64,000 bases of DNA from Ruegeria pomeroyi (GTDB taxonomy: Bacteria > Pseudomonadota > Alphaproteobacteria > Rhodobacterales > Rhodobacteraceae): the NCBI RefSeq assembly GCF_021405525.1, contig NZ_JAGQAG010000001.1, positions 2,852,001-2,916,000 on the forward strand, written 5' to 3'. Positions 18,484-27,186 of this stretch are shown in pieces. The stretch's first letter is position 1; the number at the start of each line of letters is the position of its first letter. The notes under the pieces were generated by a model. That model made no database searches, had not been told where the DNA came from, and worked only from the letters and a program-made list of their open reading frames with translations. A program made the position numbers and the translations under genes.

Positions 18484-19227
18484 ATGAACGTCCTCACAGA
18501 TAACCAACTGCCACTGATCCTGTTCTGTTTTCTTGCCGGCTGTTTGGGCACGGGCTGGTTGCTGTTGTACAAGCCCGCAGGGCATCGGGCGTGGAAAATC
18601 GCCGATCTGGTCTGGGTCGTACTGGGCGGTGTTGGCGCGCTGGTGGCGGTGCTGGCGGGGCTGTACAAGGCCGATCACTCGCGCCTCGACCGCCAGATCG
18701 ACATCGCCTATGCCGCCACCGCCGCATTCGACCGCGACGCGGCGCGCTTCCGGCTGCGATTCTGCGACCCGGCCTATGACGACGACATCGCCGTCCTGTG
18801 CGAGAAGGTCGAGTTTCTGTCTGCCTCGACCGCCAGCAATGCCGATCTGCCGCTTTTCATCGCTGTCACCGGCGAGGTGGCGCCGCTGGCCGGTCTGCAC
18901 CTGCTGTTCGGCAGTCCCGGCATGCGCGACATGTCCGATCAGGTCGAGTCCTTTGCCGTCGACGAGTTCCTGGTCTTTACCACGCTCGATGCCCCGACCG
19001 AGGCGGCGCTCGAGGCGATGCGCCGCAAGGTTCCGCTGATCGCGGGCGATTTCCAGATCCTCGCGCGCGCTTATGAGGACCTGATCGCGCAGATCGGCAA
19101 GCTCAAATCGGAATGGGAGTATCTACAGGCCAATGCCCATATCCTGCTGGTGCAGGTGCTGGCACTGTGCCTGGTCAGCTTTGCCGCGCCTTTCCGGCTG
19201 GGCAAATCCATCGTCGAGCTGCGCTAG
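18484..19227 (+). CDS. Putative inner-membrane protein, 247 aa, unknown function
   Basis: Two N-terminal hydrophobic segments (about residues 9-28 and 40-62) precede a large soluble region (about 65-215) and a third hydrophobic segment near the C-terminus (about 218-238, ILLVQVLALCLVSFAAPFRL). The soluble region contains RLRFCDPAYDDDIAVLCEKVEFL. No family is recognised. The stop overlaps the end of the convergent pqiC by 4 bp. The SD is weak. A plain single-gene membrane protein, perhaps a sensor of the envelope, but there is no direct evidence. Confidence 0.65.
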   Translation: MNVLTDNQLPLILFCFLAGCLGTGWLLLYKPAGHRAWKIADLVWVVLGGVGALVAVLAGLYKADHSRLDRQIDIAYAATAAFDRDAARFRLRFCDPAYDDDIAVLCEKVEFLSASTASNADLPLFIAVTGEVAPLAGLHLLFGSPGMRDMSDQVESFAVDEFLVFTTLDAPTEAALEAMRRKVPLIAGDFQILARAYEDLIAQIGKLKSEWEYLQANAHILLVQVLALCLVSFAAPFRLGKSIVELR

Positions 19228-19781
19228 CCCCGTGCAATGGTTTTCGCGATCTCATTGACCAACAGGCGCAGTGCCTCGGTCTGGGCGGCGGCAAAGGCGG
19301 GGATCGTGGCCTCGTTCATCGGCACCGAATAGGAAAACCGCCGGGCGCGCTCCAGATTGCCATGCGCGGGTGAGGTCAGGAAATACTGCCCGGAAAAGGC
19401 CAGCGCCTGCCCCGGCACGCCCGACAGGCGGTGCACCTTGACCGCGACCTGGATATCGGCCAGCCCCTCGAACGGCCAGGGATCGGCGGCGACCGAGGCG
19501 GTCAGCGCCTGATCCAGCCCCGCCGCCAGCATCTCGGTCAGGGCGCGTTCGGGCTCATCCGCCCAGAACCCGGTCTTGGTGGGCCGCAACACGCCATCCT
19601 CGCCCAACAGCGTGATTTCGCTGTCGCTGACATAGGCGGGCAGGTCCATGCGCGTCACCTGGATGGTACGGGCGCTGCTGCGATAGGTCTCGACCCCGGT
19701 GATCTCGGGCAGCAGATATCGTTCCTCGGGGCCGGCGCAAGCGGCCAGTGCCAGAAGGGAAAGGGCAAACAGTCGTCTCAT
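19224..19781 (-). CDS. pqiC: PqiC/YmbA-type outer-membrane lipoprotein
   Basis: A 185-aa lipoprotein. Signal peptide with lipobox LAAC puts Cys15 at the mature N-terminus. The DUF330/ABC-transport-auxiliary fold starts with RYLLPEITG and continues with ARTIQVTRMDLPAYVSDSEITLL, as in PqiC. PqiC anchors the PqiB tunnel to the outer membrane for lipid transfer. It is the last gene of the pqiA-pqiA-pqiB-pqiC operon, 3 bp after pqiB. Confidence 0.85.
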   Translation of the reverse strand: MRRLFALSLLALAACAGPEERYLLPEITGVETYRSSARTIQVTRMDLPAYVSDSEITLLGEDGVLRPTKTGFWADEPERALTEMLAAGLDQALTASVAADPWPFEGLADIQVAVKVHRLSGVPGQALAFSGQYFLTSPAHGNLERARRFSYSVPMNEATIPAFAAAQTEALRLLVNEIAKTIARG

Positions 19782-19784
19782 GCG

Positions 19785-22199
19785 TCAGCGTCCTACGAGC
19801 AGGGAATTGGGTTTGCGCCGGATCGCCTGAACCAGCGCGTTGAGCGAGCGCACGGTGGCACGCAGATCGCCGATGGCGGCCTGCACCTCGCGATTGACGG
19901 GCGAGCCGGGGCCATAGGCGCCGATGGTCGCCTCGGCGCTGTCGGCCAAAGCGTCGAGCCGGGCCGCCAGGTCCGGCAGGGTCTGCACCGCCAGGGCAAC
20001 CGAGTCCGCCGCCGTGCTGGCGGTTTCCAGCGTGCGGTTGAGGTTCTCGACCGCGCCGCCCTGCCGCAACTCTTCCAGCGCGCGCTGCGCCTCTCCCAGC
20101 GCACCGGCCAGCGCGCCGGGCACCTTGTCCATATCCTCGTTGCGCAGGAAGGCGTCGGCAGATTGCAGCACCCGGTCGGCCGAGGCAGTCACATCGGCCA
20201 GCGGCAGTGCATTGGCGGTCTCGATCAGCCGGTCGATATCGGCGACCAGCTGCGGCAGCTCGGCGCTGGCGGTTTCCACATTGGCGGCGGCACTGCGCAT
20301 ATCGCCCAGCGCATCGACCAGGGTCTGGGCGACCTGTTTCTCTTCAAATGTCGTGAGCGTGTCGTTGACCGATCCGGCGGCTTCGCGGATCGACACCAGC
20401 GTCTGTTCGGCCTGCTCCAGCGCCGCGTTCAGCGCGGCGGGCACCCGTTCCACGTCATCGCTGCGCAACAGCGTGTCGGCGGATTGCAGGACCCGGTCGG
20501 CCGAGGCCACGACCTCCTCCAGCGGCAAGGCATCCGCCTTGGCCACCAGCGCATCGATATCGCGGACCAGCGCGGGCAGGTCCGCGCTAGCCGCCGAAAT
20601 ACCGGTCGCGGCGGTCCGCAACTCCTCAAGCGCGGAAACCAGTTTCTGCGCGCCCTCCTCCGCCTCGAACCGTGCCAGGACCGCATTGACCGAGGCCAGC
20701 GCCTGGCGCAGGTCGTCGGGCAGCTTCTGCAGGCTTTCCGACCCCGCCACCGCATTCACATTGCCCAGCATGTCGCGCAGATCGGCCGGGATACGCCGGG
20801 TGTCGCCATCGGCCAGGATCGTATTGACGTTTTCCAGCGTCTCGATGGCGCGCTGCATCAGCTCCTCGACCGGCAGCGCCGCCACCCGGTCCAGCACGTT
20901 CTGCGAGGCCACCGCCAGCGTGTCGGGCGGGGTCGGCAACGAGGGCATGACCGGAAACGGCGTCGCCTCGCGGTCAAGAGCAGCGGCGGGCGCATCGGGA
21001 TTTTCCTGCAACTGCACCACCAGCCCGCCCGAAAAAAACGAGGCCGGCATCAACTGCGCCCGCACGCCACCGCGCTCGACCATCGTGGCCAGCAGCGACA
21101 GGGTATCGTCGGGGGTCGAGACATCGTGCAGACCCAGTCGCCCCGGCTCGATCGTATAGATGACCTGCATGCGGATATCGGGCCTGCCCCCCGCACTCTC
21201 GTCGATCTCGGCCGAGAGATGACGCACCTGCCCGACCTTTACGCCCCGGAACATCACTTCGGACCCGATCTTGAGCCCGCGCACCGACCCTTCGAAACTC
21301 GACATCACCTCGACGGTGGCTTGCAGGCTGTCACCCAGCAGGCTGTCCCGGGCAGACTCTTCGGTGGCATAAAGGTCAAAGATCGGCCGCTTGCCCAACG
21401 CCTTGCCACCCGAGATGGCGGTGTCAAAGGCAACGCCGCCCTGCAACAGCGAGGCAAGGCTGTCGACCTTGAGCTGGATGCCACCCTCGCCCAGTTCCAG
21501 CCCCGCGCCCGACACGTTCCAGAATCGGGTGGCCGAGTTGATCAGCTTGTCATGCGGCGCCTCGATGAAGCCGGTCAACAGGACCGAGCCGCTGAGCGCG
21601 TCATAGCGCACGGCGGCGATCTTGCCCATCTGCACGCCCTTGTGCAGGATCGGCGCCCCCACCGAGACCGAGCCGCTGTCGGGCGCGATCAGCACCACCG
21701 CCAGCCCCTTGGTGCCCGGCGGCACGGCGGGCGCCTCGGCCTCGGCGACGAAATCACGTTCCGCCTCGCCCTCGACCGCGTCCCAGTCGGCGGCGATATA
21801 GGCACCCGAGAGCAGCGTGTTCAGCCCGCTGATACCGCCCGGCCCCACCCGGGCCGTGACCCGCCAGAACCGTGCATCGCTGTCCAGATATCGTTCCAGT
21901 TCGCGGTGGATCTCGGCCTCGACGATGACGCGGCTCAGATCCTCGCTGAAGCGCATGCCGCTGACCCGGCCTACCGAAACCTCGCGAAAGCGGATCTCGG
22001 TCTTGTCGACCTCGATCCCGGTAGCGTCGGCAAACTCGATGCGGATGGGAATGTCGCGGTTGGAATAGTTCTGCCAGACCAGCGCAAGCGCGCCGGCCAC
22101 GGCGGCGACCGGCACCAGCCAGACCAGCGACAGGCCGCGCCAGCCGCGCGCCACGCGCGTTTCGATATCCGGTTGCCGCAGCTGCGGAGCGTCACTCAT
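19785..22199 (-). CDS. pqiB: PqiB-type MCE-domain lipid-transport tunnel protein
   Basis: An 804-aa periplasm-spanning protein. A single N-terminal transmembrane helix (about residues 22-42) is followed by repeated MCE domains: an early one around GIEVDKTEIRFREVSVGRV, a second around SVGAPILHKGVQMGKIAAV and a third around IGSEVMFRGVKVGQVRHL. After about residue 390 the chain is a long helical, repetitive coiled-coil section (recurring ASADRVLQSADTLLR, LPxLVxDIDxL), which fits the PqiB needle. It is longer than E. coli PqiB (546 aa) because of this repeat region. TTG-free ATGs exist at 22199 and 22211. It overlaps the end of the second pqiA gene. Confidence 0.88.
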   Translation of the reverse strand: MSDAPQLRQPDIETRVARGWRGLSLVWLVPVAAVAGALALVWQNYSNRDIPIRIEFADATGIEVDKTEIRFREVSVGRVSGMRFSEDLSRVIVEAEIHRELERYLDSDARFWRVTARVGPGGISGLNTLLSGAYIAADWDAVEGEAERDFVAEAEAPAVPPGTKGLAVVLIAPDSGSVSVGAPILHKGVQMGKIAAVRYDALSGSVLLTGFIEAPHDKLINSATRFWNVSGAGLELGEGGIQLKVDSLASLLQGGVAFDTAISGGKALGKRPIFDLYATEESARDSLLGDSLQATVEVMSSFEGSVRGLKIGSEVMFRGVKVGQVRHLSAEIDESAGGRPDIRMQVIYTIEPGRLGLHDVSTPDDTLSLLATMVERGGVRAQLMPASFFSGGLVVQLQENPDAPAAALDREATPFPVMPSLPTPPDTLAVASQNVLDRVAALPVEELMQRAIETLENVNTILADGDTRRIPADLRDMLGNVNAVAGSESLQKLPDDLRQALASVNAVLARFEAEEGAQKLVSALEELRTAATGISAASADLPALVRDIDALVAKADALPLEEVVASADRVLQSADTLLRSDDVERVPAALNAALEQAEQTLVSIREAAGSVNDTLTTFEEKQVAQTLVDALGDMRSAAANVETASAELPQLVADIDRLIETANALPLADVTASADRVLQSADAFLRNEDMDKVPGALAGALGEAQRALEELRQGGAVENLNRTLETASTAADSVALAVQTLPDLAARLDALADSAEATIGAYGPGSPVNREVQAAIGDLRATVRSLNALVQAIRRKPNSLLVGR

Positions 22200-22794
22200 C
22201 CCGATCGTCATCCCAAATCAATTTGGCGTCCATGGCCTGCGCCGACAGCATGGTACATATCACGGAGAAGGCGAAACACACCGCTCCCAATCCCGGCAGG
22301 AACGACAGGATCGCCCCCAGATGAACCAACCCGGTCAAGAGCGCCACCACAAACACGTCGATCATCGACCAGCGACCGATGAATTCGACGAATTCATAAA
22401 GCAACAGCCGCCTGCGCCGGTCCATCTGCCAGTCGAAATGCACCGACCAGGCCAACAGCGCAATCACCACCACCTTGACCACCGGGATCACGAAACTGGC
22501 CAGAAAGATCACCCCGGCCACCAACAGATCACCCGAGCGGGCAAACAGAACGATGCCTTCGAGGATGGTATGCCCCTCTTCATGGCCGAAAATCTCGTTG
22601 CTGAGCAGCGGATAGAGATTGGCGGGAATCAGGAACAGCACCCCGGTCAGCAGCCAGGCCCAGACCTTTTGCAGGCTGTTGGGCAGGCGTGCATGCAGCA
22701 CCGCACCGCAGGTCCGGCAGCGGGACGGCCCGGGCGCGTGCACCGCGCCGCAGTTGTGGCAACCGATCCAGCCCATGTCGGCGGCGCGGGTCAT
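22192..22794 (-). CDS. pqiA: PqiA-like inner-membrane protein, second half-module
   Basis: A 200-aa protein with a cytoplasmic rubredoxin-like Zn ribbon near the N-terminus (CHNCG at about 12-16 and CRTCG at about 26-30) followed by about four transmembrane helices (LLTGVLFLIPANLYPLLS onward). E. coli PqiA is one 417-aa chain with two such modules. Here the modules are separate genes, and this is the second. ATGA overlaps tie it to both neighbours. It should form the inner-membrane platform for PqiB. Confidence 0.85.
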   Translation of the reverse strand: MTRAADMGWIGCHNCGAVHAPGPSRCRTCGAVLHARLPNSLQKVWAWLLTGVLFLIPANLYPLLSNEIFGHEEGHTILEGIVLFARSGDLLVAGVIFLASFVIPVVKVVVIALLAWSVHFDWQMDRRRRLLLYEFVEFIGRWSMIDVFVVALLTGLVHLGAILSFLPGLGAVCFAFSVICTMLSAQAMDAKLIWDDDRDE

Positions 22795-23459
22795 CGGCTT
22801 TTCTCGCGCATCAGCGCCCAGATGGTCCAGCGGCAGACCGAGGCGTTTTTCAGCGCCAGCACCAGAACCATGACGCAGAAGAGCCAGAAGGCGGTGCCGA
22901 AATCGACCCGTGCCAGGCCGGCGACCTTGACCAGCGCCACCCCGGTCCCGATGATGAACACCTCGGTCATCGCCCAGGGGGCCACCGCCTCGGCCAGGCG
23001 AAAGATACGGCGCGAGGCAGGCGCCAGCCGGGACCGGCGCAGCGACCAGACCACATAGACCAGCGCCGCCGCCCGCAGCATCGGCAGGGCGATCACGAAC
23101 AGCCCCACCACCAGCGCCAGCAGCAGGTACCAGCCATGGGCCAGCCCGGTGACCATGCCCAGAATCGAGACCTCGTGGCTCAGCCCCTGCCGGGACAGGG
23201 TCAGAAAGGGAAAGCCCAGCAACGCCACCATCAGCACCGCCGACGTGAGCGCCAGCGCCAGCGTGCGGTTCAGCGTGTCGCGGCGCGGCGCGATCAGGGT
23301 GAAATGGCAGCGGGTGCAGCGGGCGATCTGGCCTGGTGCCACCGGTGTGGCCACGTGCAGCCGGTCGCAGGCGGGACAGGCGATCACCCCGTCCGGGTCG
23401 CGCGCGAACAGCGCCGCCCAGGCGGCCTGTTCCTCTGATTTCCTGTCCGTTTCAGTCAT
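22791..23459 (-). CDS. pqiA: PqiA-like inner-membrane protein, first half-module
   Basis: A 222-aa protein with the same plan as its neighbour: Zn ribbon (CPACD and CTRCHF, about residues 28-50) then four transmembrane helices (LALALTSAVLMVALLGFPFLTLS onward). ATG 23459 begins MTETDRKSEEQ, directly preceding the Zn ribbon as in related proteins; ATG 23498 would add 13 residues. First gene of the four-gene lipid-transport operon. It converges on nothing; the glycosyltransferase gene ends 58 bp upstream on the same strand. Confidence 0.83.
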   Translation of the reverse strand: MTETDRKSEEQAAWAALFARDPDGVIACPACDRLHVATPVAPGQIARCTRCHFTLIAPRRDTLNRTLALALTSAVLMVALLGFPFLTLSRQGLSHEVSILGMVTGLAHGWYLLLALVVGLFVIALPMLRAAALVYVVWSLRRSRLAPASRRIFRLAEAVAPWAMTEVFIIGTGVALVKVAGLARVDFGTAFWLFCVMVLVLALKNASVCRWTIWALMREKSR

Positions 23460-23517
23460 CCCGTCCGGTCCCGGCGTTGTAGCCGCATTCTTGCCCATAC
23501 CACGGCAAGGGCAAGTG

Positions 23518-24198
23518 CTATCTCCGGTAAGCCCGAGCCAGAACCTCGGGATCGGTTCCCGCAAAATAGCGCATCAGCGTCCAGAGGTTGCGCGCACCCC
23601 GGCGCAGCCAGCCGCCGTGCAGATAGCGTTCGGCCCCGGTCACTGCCCGGTGCGGCAACAGCACCGGCGCACGGGCCAGCGCGCGCACCAGATGCACATC
23701 CTCCATCAGCGGCTGGTCGGGATAACCGCCCGCCGCCTCGTAATCGCGCCGCCGTATCAGCAGCCCCTGATCGCCATAGGGCAGACCAAACAGTCGCGTG
23801 CGCAGATTGGCCCAGCCCGCCACCCAGGCCGCCCCCGGGCCGCTGGCGCGAAAGGCAAGCCGGAAACAGGCCGGAGCATCGCTGGCCGCGATGTGATCCG
23901 CCACCACCTCGGCCCAGCCGGGATCGGGCAGCGTGTCGGCATGCAGCACCAACAGCCAGTCGCCCCGCGACGCGTCGCAGCCGCGCCGCAACTGCCCCCC
24001 GCGAGAGGGCGGGCCGGTCAGCACCTGCGCGCCTGCCGCCTCGGCAATTGCACACGTCGCGTCCTGCGAGCCGCCATCGCTGACGATCACCTCGCGGATC
24101 AGGCCGCTTGGCAGCCCCTCGATCAGCGCCTCCAGCAGGCGCGGCAGGCCGCTTTCGGCCTGAAGGGTCGGGATCACGATGCTGAGCGGTGCGGGCAC
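23518..24198 (-). CDS. Family 2 glycosyltransferase (TIGR04283-like)
   Basis: A 226-aa GT-A fold enzyme. LSIVIPTLQAE opens the Rossmann half. EVIVSDGGSQDAT, SRGGQLRRGCDASRGDWLLVLHADT (DxD-like HAD) and FGLPYGDQGLLIRR with PLMEDVHLV complete the TIGR04283 pattern (glycosyltransferases sometimes linked to arsenosugar biosynthesis). The start is GTG 24198 with AGGAG seven bases upstream; the frame is open further but is Arg-rich and non-homologous. No arsM or other arsenosugar gene is in the window, so the substrate is unresolved. Confidence 0.83.
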   Translation of the reverse strand: MPAPLSIVIPTLQAESGLPRLLEALIEGLPSGLIREVIVSDGGSQDATCAIAEAAGAQVLTGPPSRGGQLRRGCDASRGDWLLVLHADTLPDPGWAEVVADHIAASDAPACFRLAFRASGPGAAWVAGWANLRTRLFGLPYGDQGLLIRRRDYEAAGGYPDQPLMEDVHLVRALARAPVLLPHRAVTGAERYLHGGWLRRGARNLWTLMRYFAGTDPEVLARAYRR

Positions 24199-24277
24199 GG
24201 GCGGTCTCCTGCGGCCTCTGGTCAGGCGGTGCGCTTCTCCTATATCACGGGGTCGAACATGATGACGAGGACCCCAG

Positions 24278-25012
24278 ATGCCCAGCCGCCGCATCCTACG
24301 CCTTAGTGGTGCCGACACCGACAGTTTCCTTCAGGGGCTGGTCAGCAATGACATCCGCAAGCTGGATCAGGGGCTGGTCTATGCCGCGCTGCTGACGCCG
24401 CAGGGCAAGTATCTGGCCGATTTCTTTCTGTGCCGCGATGGCGACAGCGTCCTGCTCGACATCGCCGAGAGCCTCGCCGACGCAACCCTCAAGCGCCTGA
24501 GCATGTACAAGCTGCGCGCCGCGGTCGAGATCGGCGACAGCGGGCTGCACCTGCAACGCGGCACCGGTCCCGCCCCGGCGGGCGCCCTGCCCGACCCGCG
24601 CCACCCGGCGCTGGGCTGGCGGGCCTATACAGCAGCCCCCGAGAGCGATGACGGCAGCGACTGGGACGCAATCCGGGTCGCCCATTGCATCCCCGAGACC
24701 GGGATCGAACTGACCCCTGACAGCTATCTTCTGGAATCCGGGTTCGAGGCGCTGAACGGCGTCGATTTCCGCAAGGGGTGTTATGTCGGTCAGGAAGTGA
24801 CCGCGCGCATGAAACACAAGACCGAGCTGCGCAAGGGATTGGCCCGCGTCGCCATCGACGGCCCCGCTGAACCGGGCACCGAGATCACCGCCGATGGCAA
24901 GCCGGTCGGCACGCTGCATACCCGCGCGGGCGATCACGCCATCGCTTACCTGCGCTTTGACCGGGCAAGCGGCGAGATGCAGGCGGGAGAGGCATACTTG
25001 CGCATGCTCTGA
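24278..25012 (+). CDS. ygfZ: Folate-binding Fe-S cluster protein YgfZ/CAF17
   Basis: A 244-aa GcvT-fold protein that binds tetrahydrofolate and supports maturation or repair of certain Fe-S enzymes, including the tRNA thiomethylase MiaB. The diagnostic motif KGCYVGQEVTARMKH (K-G-C-Y-x-G-Q-E) lies near residue 167 and contains the functional Cys. N-terminal LRLSGADTDSFLQGLVSNDI is also typical. ATG 24278 follows GAGG. It is divergent from the glycosyltransferase with 79 bp between starts. Confidence 0.9.
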   Translation: MPSRRILRLSGADTDSFLQGLVSNDIRKLDQGLVYAALLTPQGKYLADFFLCRDGDSVLLDIAESLADATLKRLSMYKLRAAVEIGDSGLHLQRGTGPAPAGALPDPRHPALGWRAYTAAPESDDGSDWDAIRVAHCIPETGIELTPDSYLLESGFEALNGVDFRKGCYVGQEVTARMKHKTELRKGLARVAIDGPAEPGTEITADGKPVGTLHTRAGDHAIAYLRFDRASGEMQAGEAYLRML

Positions 25013-25067
25013 TTGATCTTGTCCCGACGCCGAGGCAGTGTTGGCGCAAAACCACGAGGGACGGGAC

Positions 25068-25973
25068 ATGCTGCAACTCTATGCCGCGATCTGGCGGGTC
25101 AGCGGGCGTCGGCAGGTGATGCTGATCGTGCTGTCGCTGGCGATTGCCACTCTGGCGGCGGTGCCGCTGGAGTTTCAGCGCAACATCGTCAACCTGCTGA
25201 CCGACGAGGCGATCGACGCTGGAAACCTGTTCCTGCTGGGCGCCGGTATGGGCGTCGCCATCCTGGCCAGCCTGGTGCTGAAATTTCTGACCGGTTTCCT
25301 GTCCGGCACCCTGGGTGAGCATGTCATCCGCCTGATCCGCATGCGTCTGGTCACCCGCGCTGCTGAAGGGGGGAACAACCTGCATCAGGGCACGCTGACC
25401 ACCGCTGTCAGCGCCGAAGCCGAGGAGCTGGGCAAATTCGCAGGCGGCGCCTTTGCCGATCCGGTGGTGCAGATTGGAACTCTGGTCAGCGTGATCGGCT
25501 ATATCTCGTCAACCCAACCGGGCCTGGGCCTGATCGCCCTGTTGATGATTCTGCCGCAGATCGCCATCGTGCTGCTGTCTCAACGCCAGGTGAACCGTTA
25601 TGTGGCGCGACGGGTGAAGCTGTTGCGCGCCGCCGGCAACCGGCTGAGCGAGGAGGACATCGCCGCGGCGGTCACAGAGGTCGAACAGACCTTTGACGAG
25701 ATCTATGCCACTCGCCGCAACATGTTCCTGTGGAAGCTCTCGACCAAATTCGTGATCAGCGCCATCAACGGCGCCGGTACGGTGGCGGTGCTGATGCTGG
25801 GCGGCTGGCTGGTGCTGCATGGACGCACGGATGTGGGTACCGTGGTTGCGGCGGTCAGCGGGCTGGGCCGCATTCAGGCCCCCACCGCCTTTCTGATCGC
25901 CTTTTACCGGCAGGTCAGCGCCAACCGGATCAAGTTCGAACTGCTGCGCGAGTTGTTCGCGGAGCGCCCATGA
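25068..25973 (+). CDS. ABC-exporter-like membrane domain without an ATPase
   Basis: A 301-aa inner-membrane protein with about six hydrophobic helices laid out like a type-1 ABC exporter transmembrane domain. Helix pairs are near 18-38, 58-80, 135-175 and 250-275, and intracellular loops contain RLIRMRLVTRAAEGG and EVEQTFDEIYATRRNMF. No Walker A, signature or Walker B motif exists in it or in adjoining genes. ATG 25068 has GAGGGA upstream. It could pair with an ATPase encoded elsewhere or be a repurposed membrane protein. It ends at a strong terminator shared with efp. Confidence 0.72.
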   Translation: MLQLYAAIWRVSGRRQVMLIVLSLAIATLAAVPLEFQRNIVNLLTDEAIDAGNLFLLGAGMGVAILASLVLKFLTGFLSGTLGEHVIRLIRMRLVTRAAEGGNNLHQGTLTTAVSAEAEELGKFAGGAFADPVVQIGTLVSVIGYISSTQPGLGLIALLMILPQIAIVLLSQRQVNRYVARRVKLLRAAGNRLSEEDIAAAVTEVEQTFDEIYATRRNMFLWKLSTKFVISAINGAGTVAVLMLGGWLVLHGRTDVGTVVAAVSGLGRIQAPTAFLIAFYRQVSANRIKFELLRELFAERP

Positions 25974-25987
25974 GCCCCAAAAAGCAG

Positions 25988-26012
25988 CGGGCCGCCCTCT
26001 TGGGACGGCCCG
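25988..26012. terminator. Bidirectional terminator between convergent genes
   Basis: CGGGCCG (25988-25994) pairs with CGGCCCG (26006-26012), extended inward past one C-A mismatch by CC/GG. The stem is strong and symmetric, between the ABC-like gene and efp, and can serve both. Confidence 0.6.
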
Positions 26013-26033
26013 TATCGCGCAAACGACGTGACG

Positions 26034-26597
26034 TCACGCGCGTTCGGAATATTCCATGGTTTCGGTGTTCACTACGATCATTTCGTCCTGCCCGATAAAG
26101 GGCGGCACCATCACCTTGACCCCATTGTCCAGCAGCGCGGGCTTGAACGAGTTGGCGGCGGTCTGACCCTTTACCACCGGCTCGGTCTCGACAATCTTGC
26201 AGGTCACCTTTTGCGGCAGCGTGGCATTCAGTGCCTCGCTCTCGTAGAACTCGACCAGGATGGTCATGCCGTCCTGAAGGAAGGGGCGACGCTCGCCCAG
26301 CAGGTCGGCGGGCAGTTCGATCTGCTCGTAAGTCTCTGCATCCATAAAGACCAGCATCCCATCGGATTCATAGAGAAATTGCTGATCCTTCTGCTCCAGA
26401 CGCACGCGCTCGACCTTGTCGGCGCTGCGAAAGCGTTCGTTCAGTTTCGAACCGTTGCGCAGGTTGCGCAGCTCGACCTGGGCAAAGGCACCGCCCTTGC
26501 CGGGCTTGACGTGATCGACTTTCACAGCCGCCCAAAGCCCACCATTATGCTCCAGCACATTGCCGGGGCGAATTTCGTTTCCGTTGATCTTGGGCAT
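26034..26597 (-). CDS. efp: Elongation factor P
   Basis: EF-P binds ribosomes stalled at polyproline stretches and promotes peptide-bond formation. The 187-aa protein has the three-barrel EF-P layout with [22 protein letters not shown] at the N-terminus. The modification loop [10 protein letters not shown] has Lys34 in the KPGKG position that EpmA beta-lysylates in many bacteria. The C-terminal [25 protein letters not shown] is standard. Whether epmA/epmB exist cannot be seen here. Monocistronic, convergent with the ABC-like gene. Confidence 0.95.
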   Translation of the reverse strand: MPKINGNEIRPGNVLEHNGGLWAAVKVDHVKPGKGGAFAQVELRNLRNGSKLNERFRSADKVERVRLEQKDQQFLYESDGMLVFMDAETYEQIELPADLLGERRPFLQDGMTILVEFYESEALNATLPQKVTCKIVETEPVVKGQTAANSFKPALLDNGVKVMVPPFIGQDEMIVVNTETMEYSERA

Positions 26598-26683
26598 GAC
26601 ATAATTCCTTCACACGACGGTTGATGCACCCATTTGCGCCCCTATATCTGGCGGGACGGCCCCAGGCAAGACAACGAAACCTA

Positions 26684-26733
26684 GTGCTGCATCCGCAGCG
26701 AGCCATGCAAAATTTGCAGCACACCCATGCAAA
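26684..26733. promoter_or_regulatory. Inverted and direct repeats in divergent region of efp and 26818 gene
   Basis: GTGCTGCA (26684-26691) is repeated inverted as TGCAGCAC (26715-26722), and CATGCAAA occurs directly at 26704-26711 and 26726-26733. The block lies about 90 bp from both divergent starts, so it could be an operator. No known regulator consensus is recognised. Confidence 0.35.
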
Positions 26734-26817
26734 TTAAAGGTACCCGAATCGTGCCCGATCCGTCATAAGGAACGCCACGCCGAAAATTGCAAGAGCAAGA
26801 ACAACAAGGAAGACGAG

Positions 26818-27135
26818 ATGAAAGATTTCGTTGACGGCACCGCCTTTAACAACGAGCAAGGCAACCGTGCACGTAAACTCTTCGCGGCCGTTGTGTTGGC
26901 CGCACTCGACGATGCCATCGCCGACGACAAGAAATATGGCAACGGTCCCGAGCAGATCGCCCGTTGGGCCCGGTCGCGCGATGGGCGCGAAGTGCTGAGC
27001 TGTGCCGGCATCGACCCGAACGAGCGGGTTGTGCGCGGCCTGATGGAATTCGTGGGGCGCGGTGTGCGCACCTCGGTCGCGCTGTCGCGCGAGGAAAGCG
27101 AGCGTCGCAACGCCGCCCAGGCCGAAGCCGCCTGA
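26818..27135 (+). CDS. Conserved small protein, 105 aa
   Basis: A soluble, mostly helical protein beginning MKDFVDGTAFNNEQGNRARKLFAAVVLAALDDAIADDKKYGNG and ending in an acidic Ala/Glu tail. An AAGGA site stands at good distance before ATG 26818, and an intrinsic terminator follows, so it is a solid single-gene unit. I recall highly similar proteins across Rhodobacteraceae (possibly DUF6280), but no function. Its helix-turn-helix-like DPNERVVRGLMEFVGRGVRTSV segment is suggestive only. Confidence 0.8.
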   Translation: MKDFVDGTAFNNEQGNRARKLFAAVVLAALDDAIADDKKYGNGPEQIARWARSRDGREVLSCAGIDPNERVVRGLMEFVGRGVRTSVALSREESERRNAAQAEAA

Positions 27136-27158
27136 GACCGGCCTTGCCACATGCAAAG

Positions 27159-27186
27159 ACGCGCCCTGTTGTCGGGCGCGTTTTTT
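27159..27186 (+). terminator. Intrinsic terminator after the 105-aa gene
   Basis: ACGCGCCC (27159-27166) pairs with GGGCGCGT (27174-27181), followed by a run of T to 27186. Classical rho-independent terminator, 23 bp after the stop. Confidence 0.88.

Noticed and set aside
19431-22382. Very long plus-strand open frame (983 codons)
   Set aside because: It lies antisense to pqiB and pqiC, reads as Arg/Gly/His/Gln-rich sequence typical of the complement of GC-rich genes, and has no family likeness. The minus-strand MCE protein explains the region.
23518-24198. Arsenosugar biosynthesis locus
   Set aside because: The glycosyltransferase resembles TIGR04283, but no arsM or other arsenic gene is in the window, so the pathway claim is not supported.
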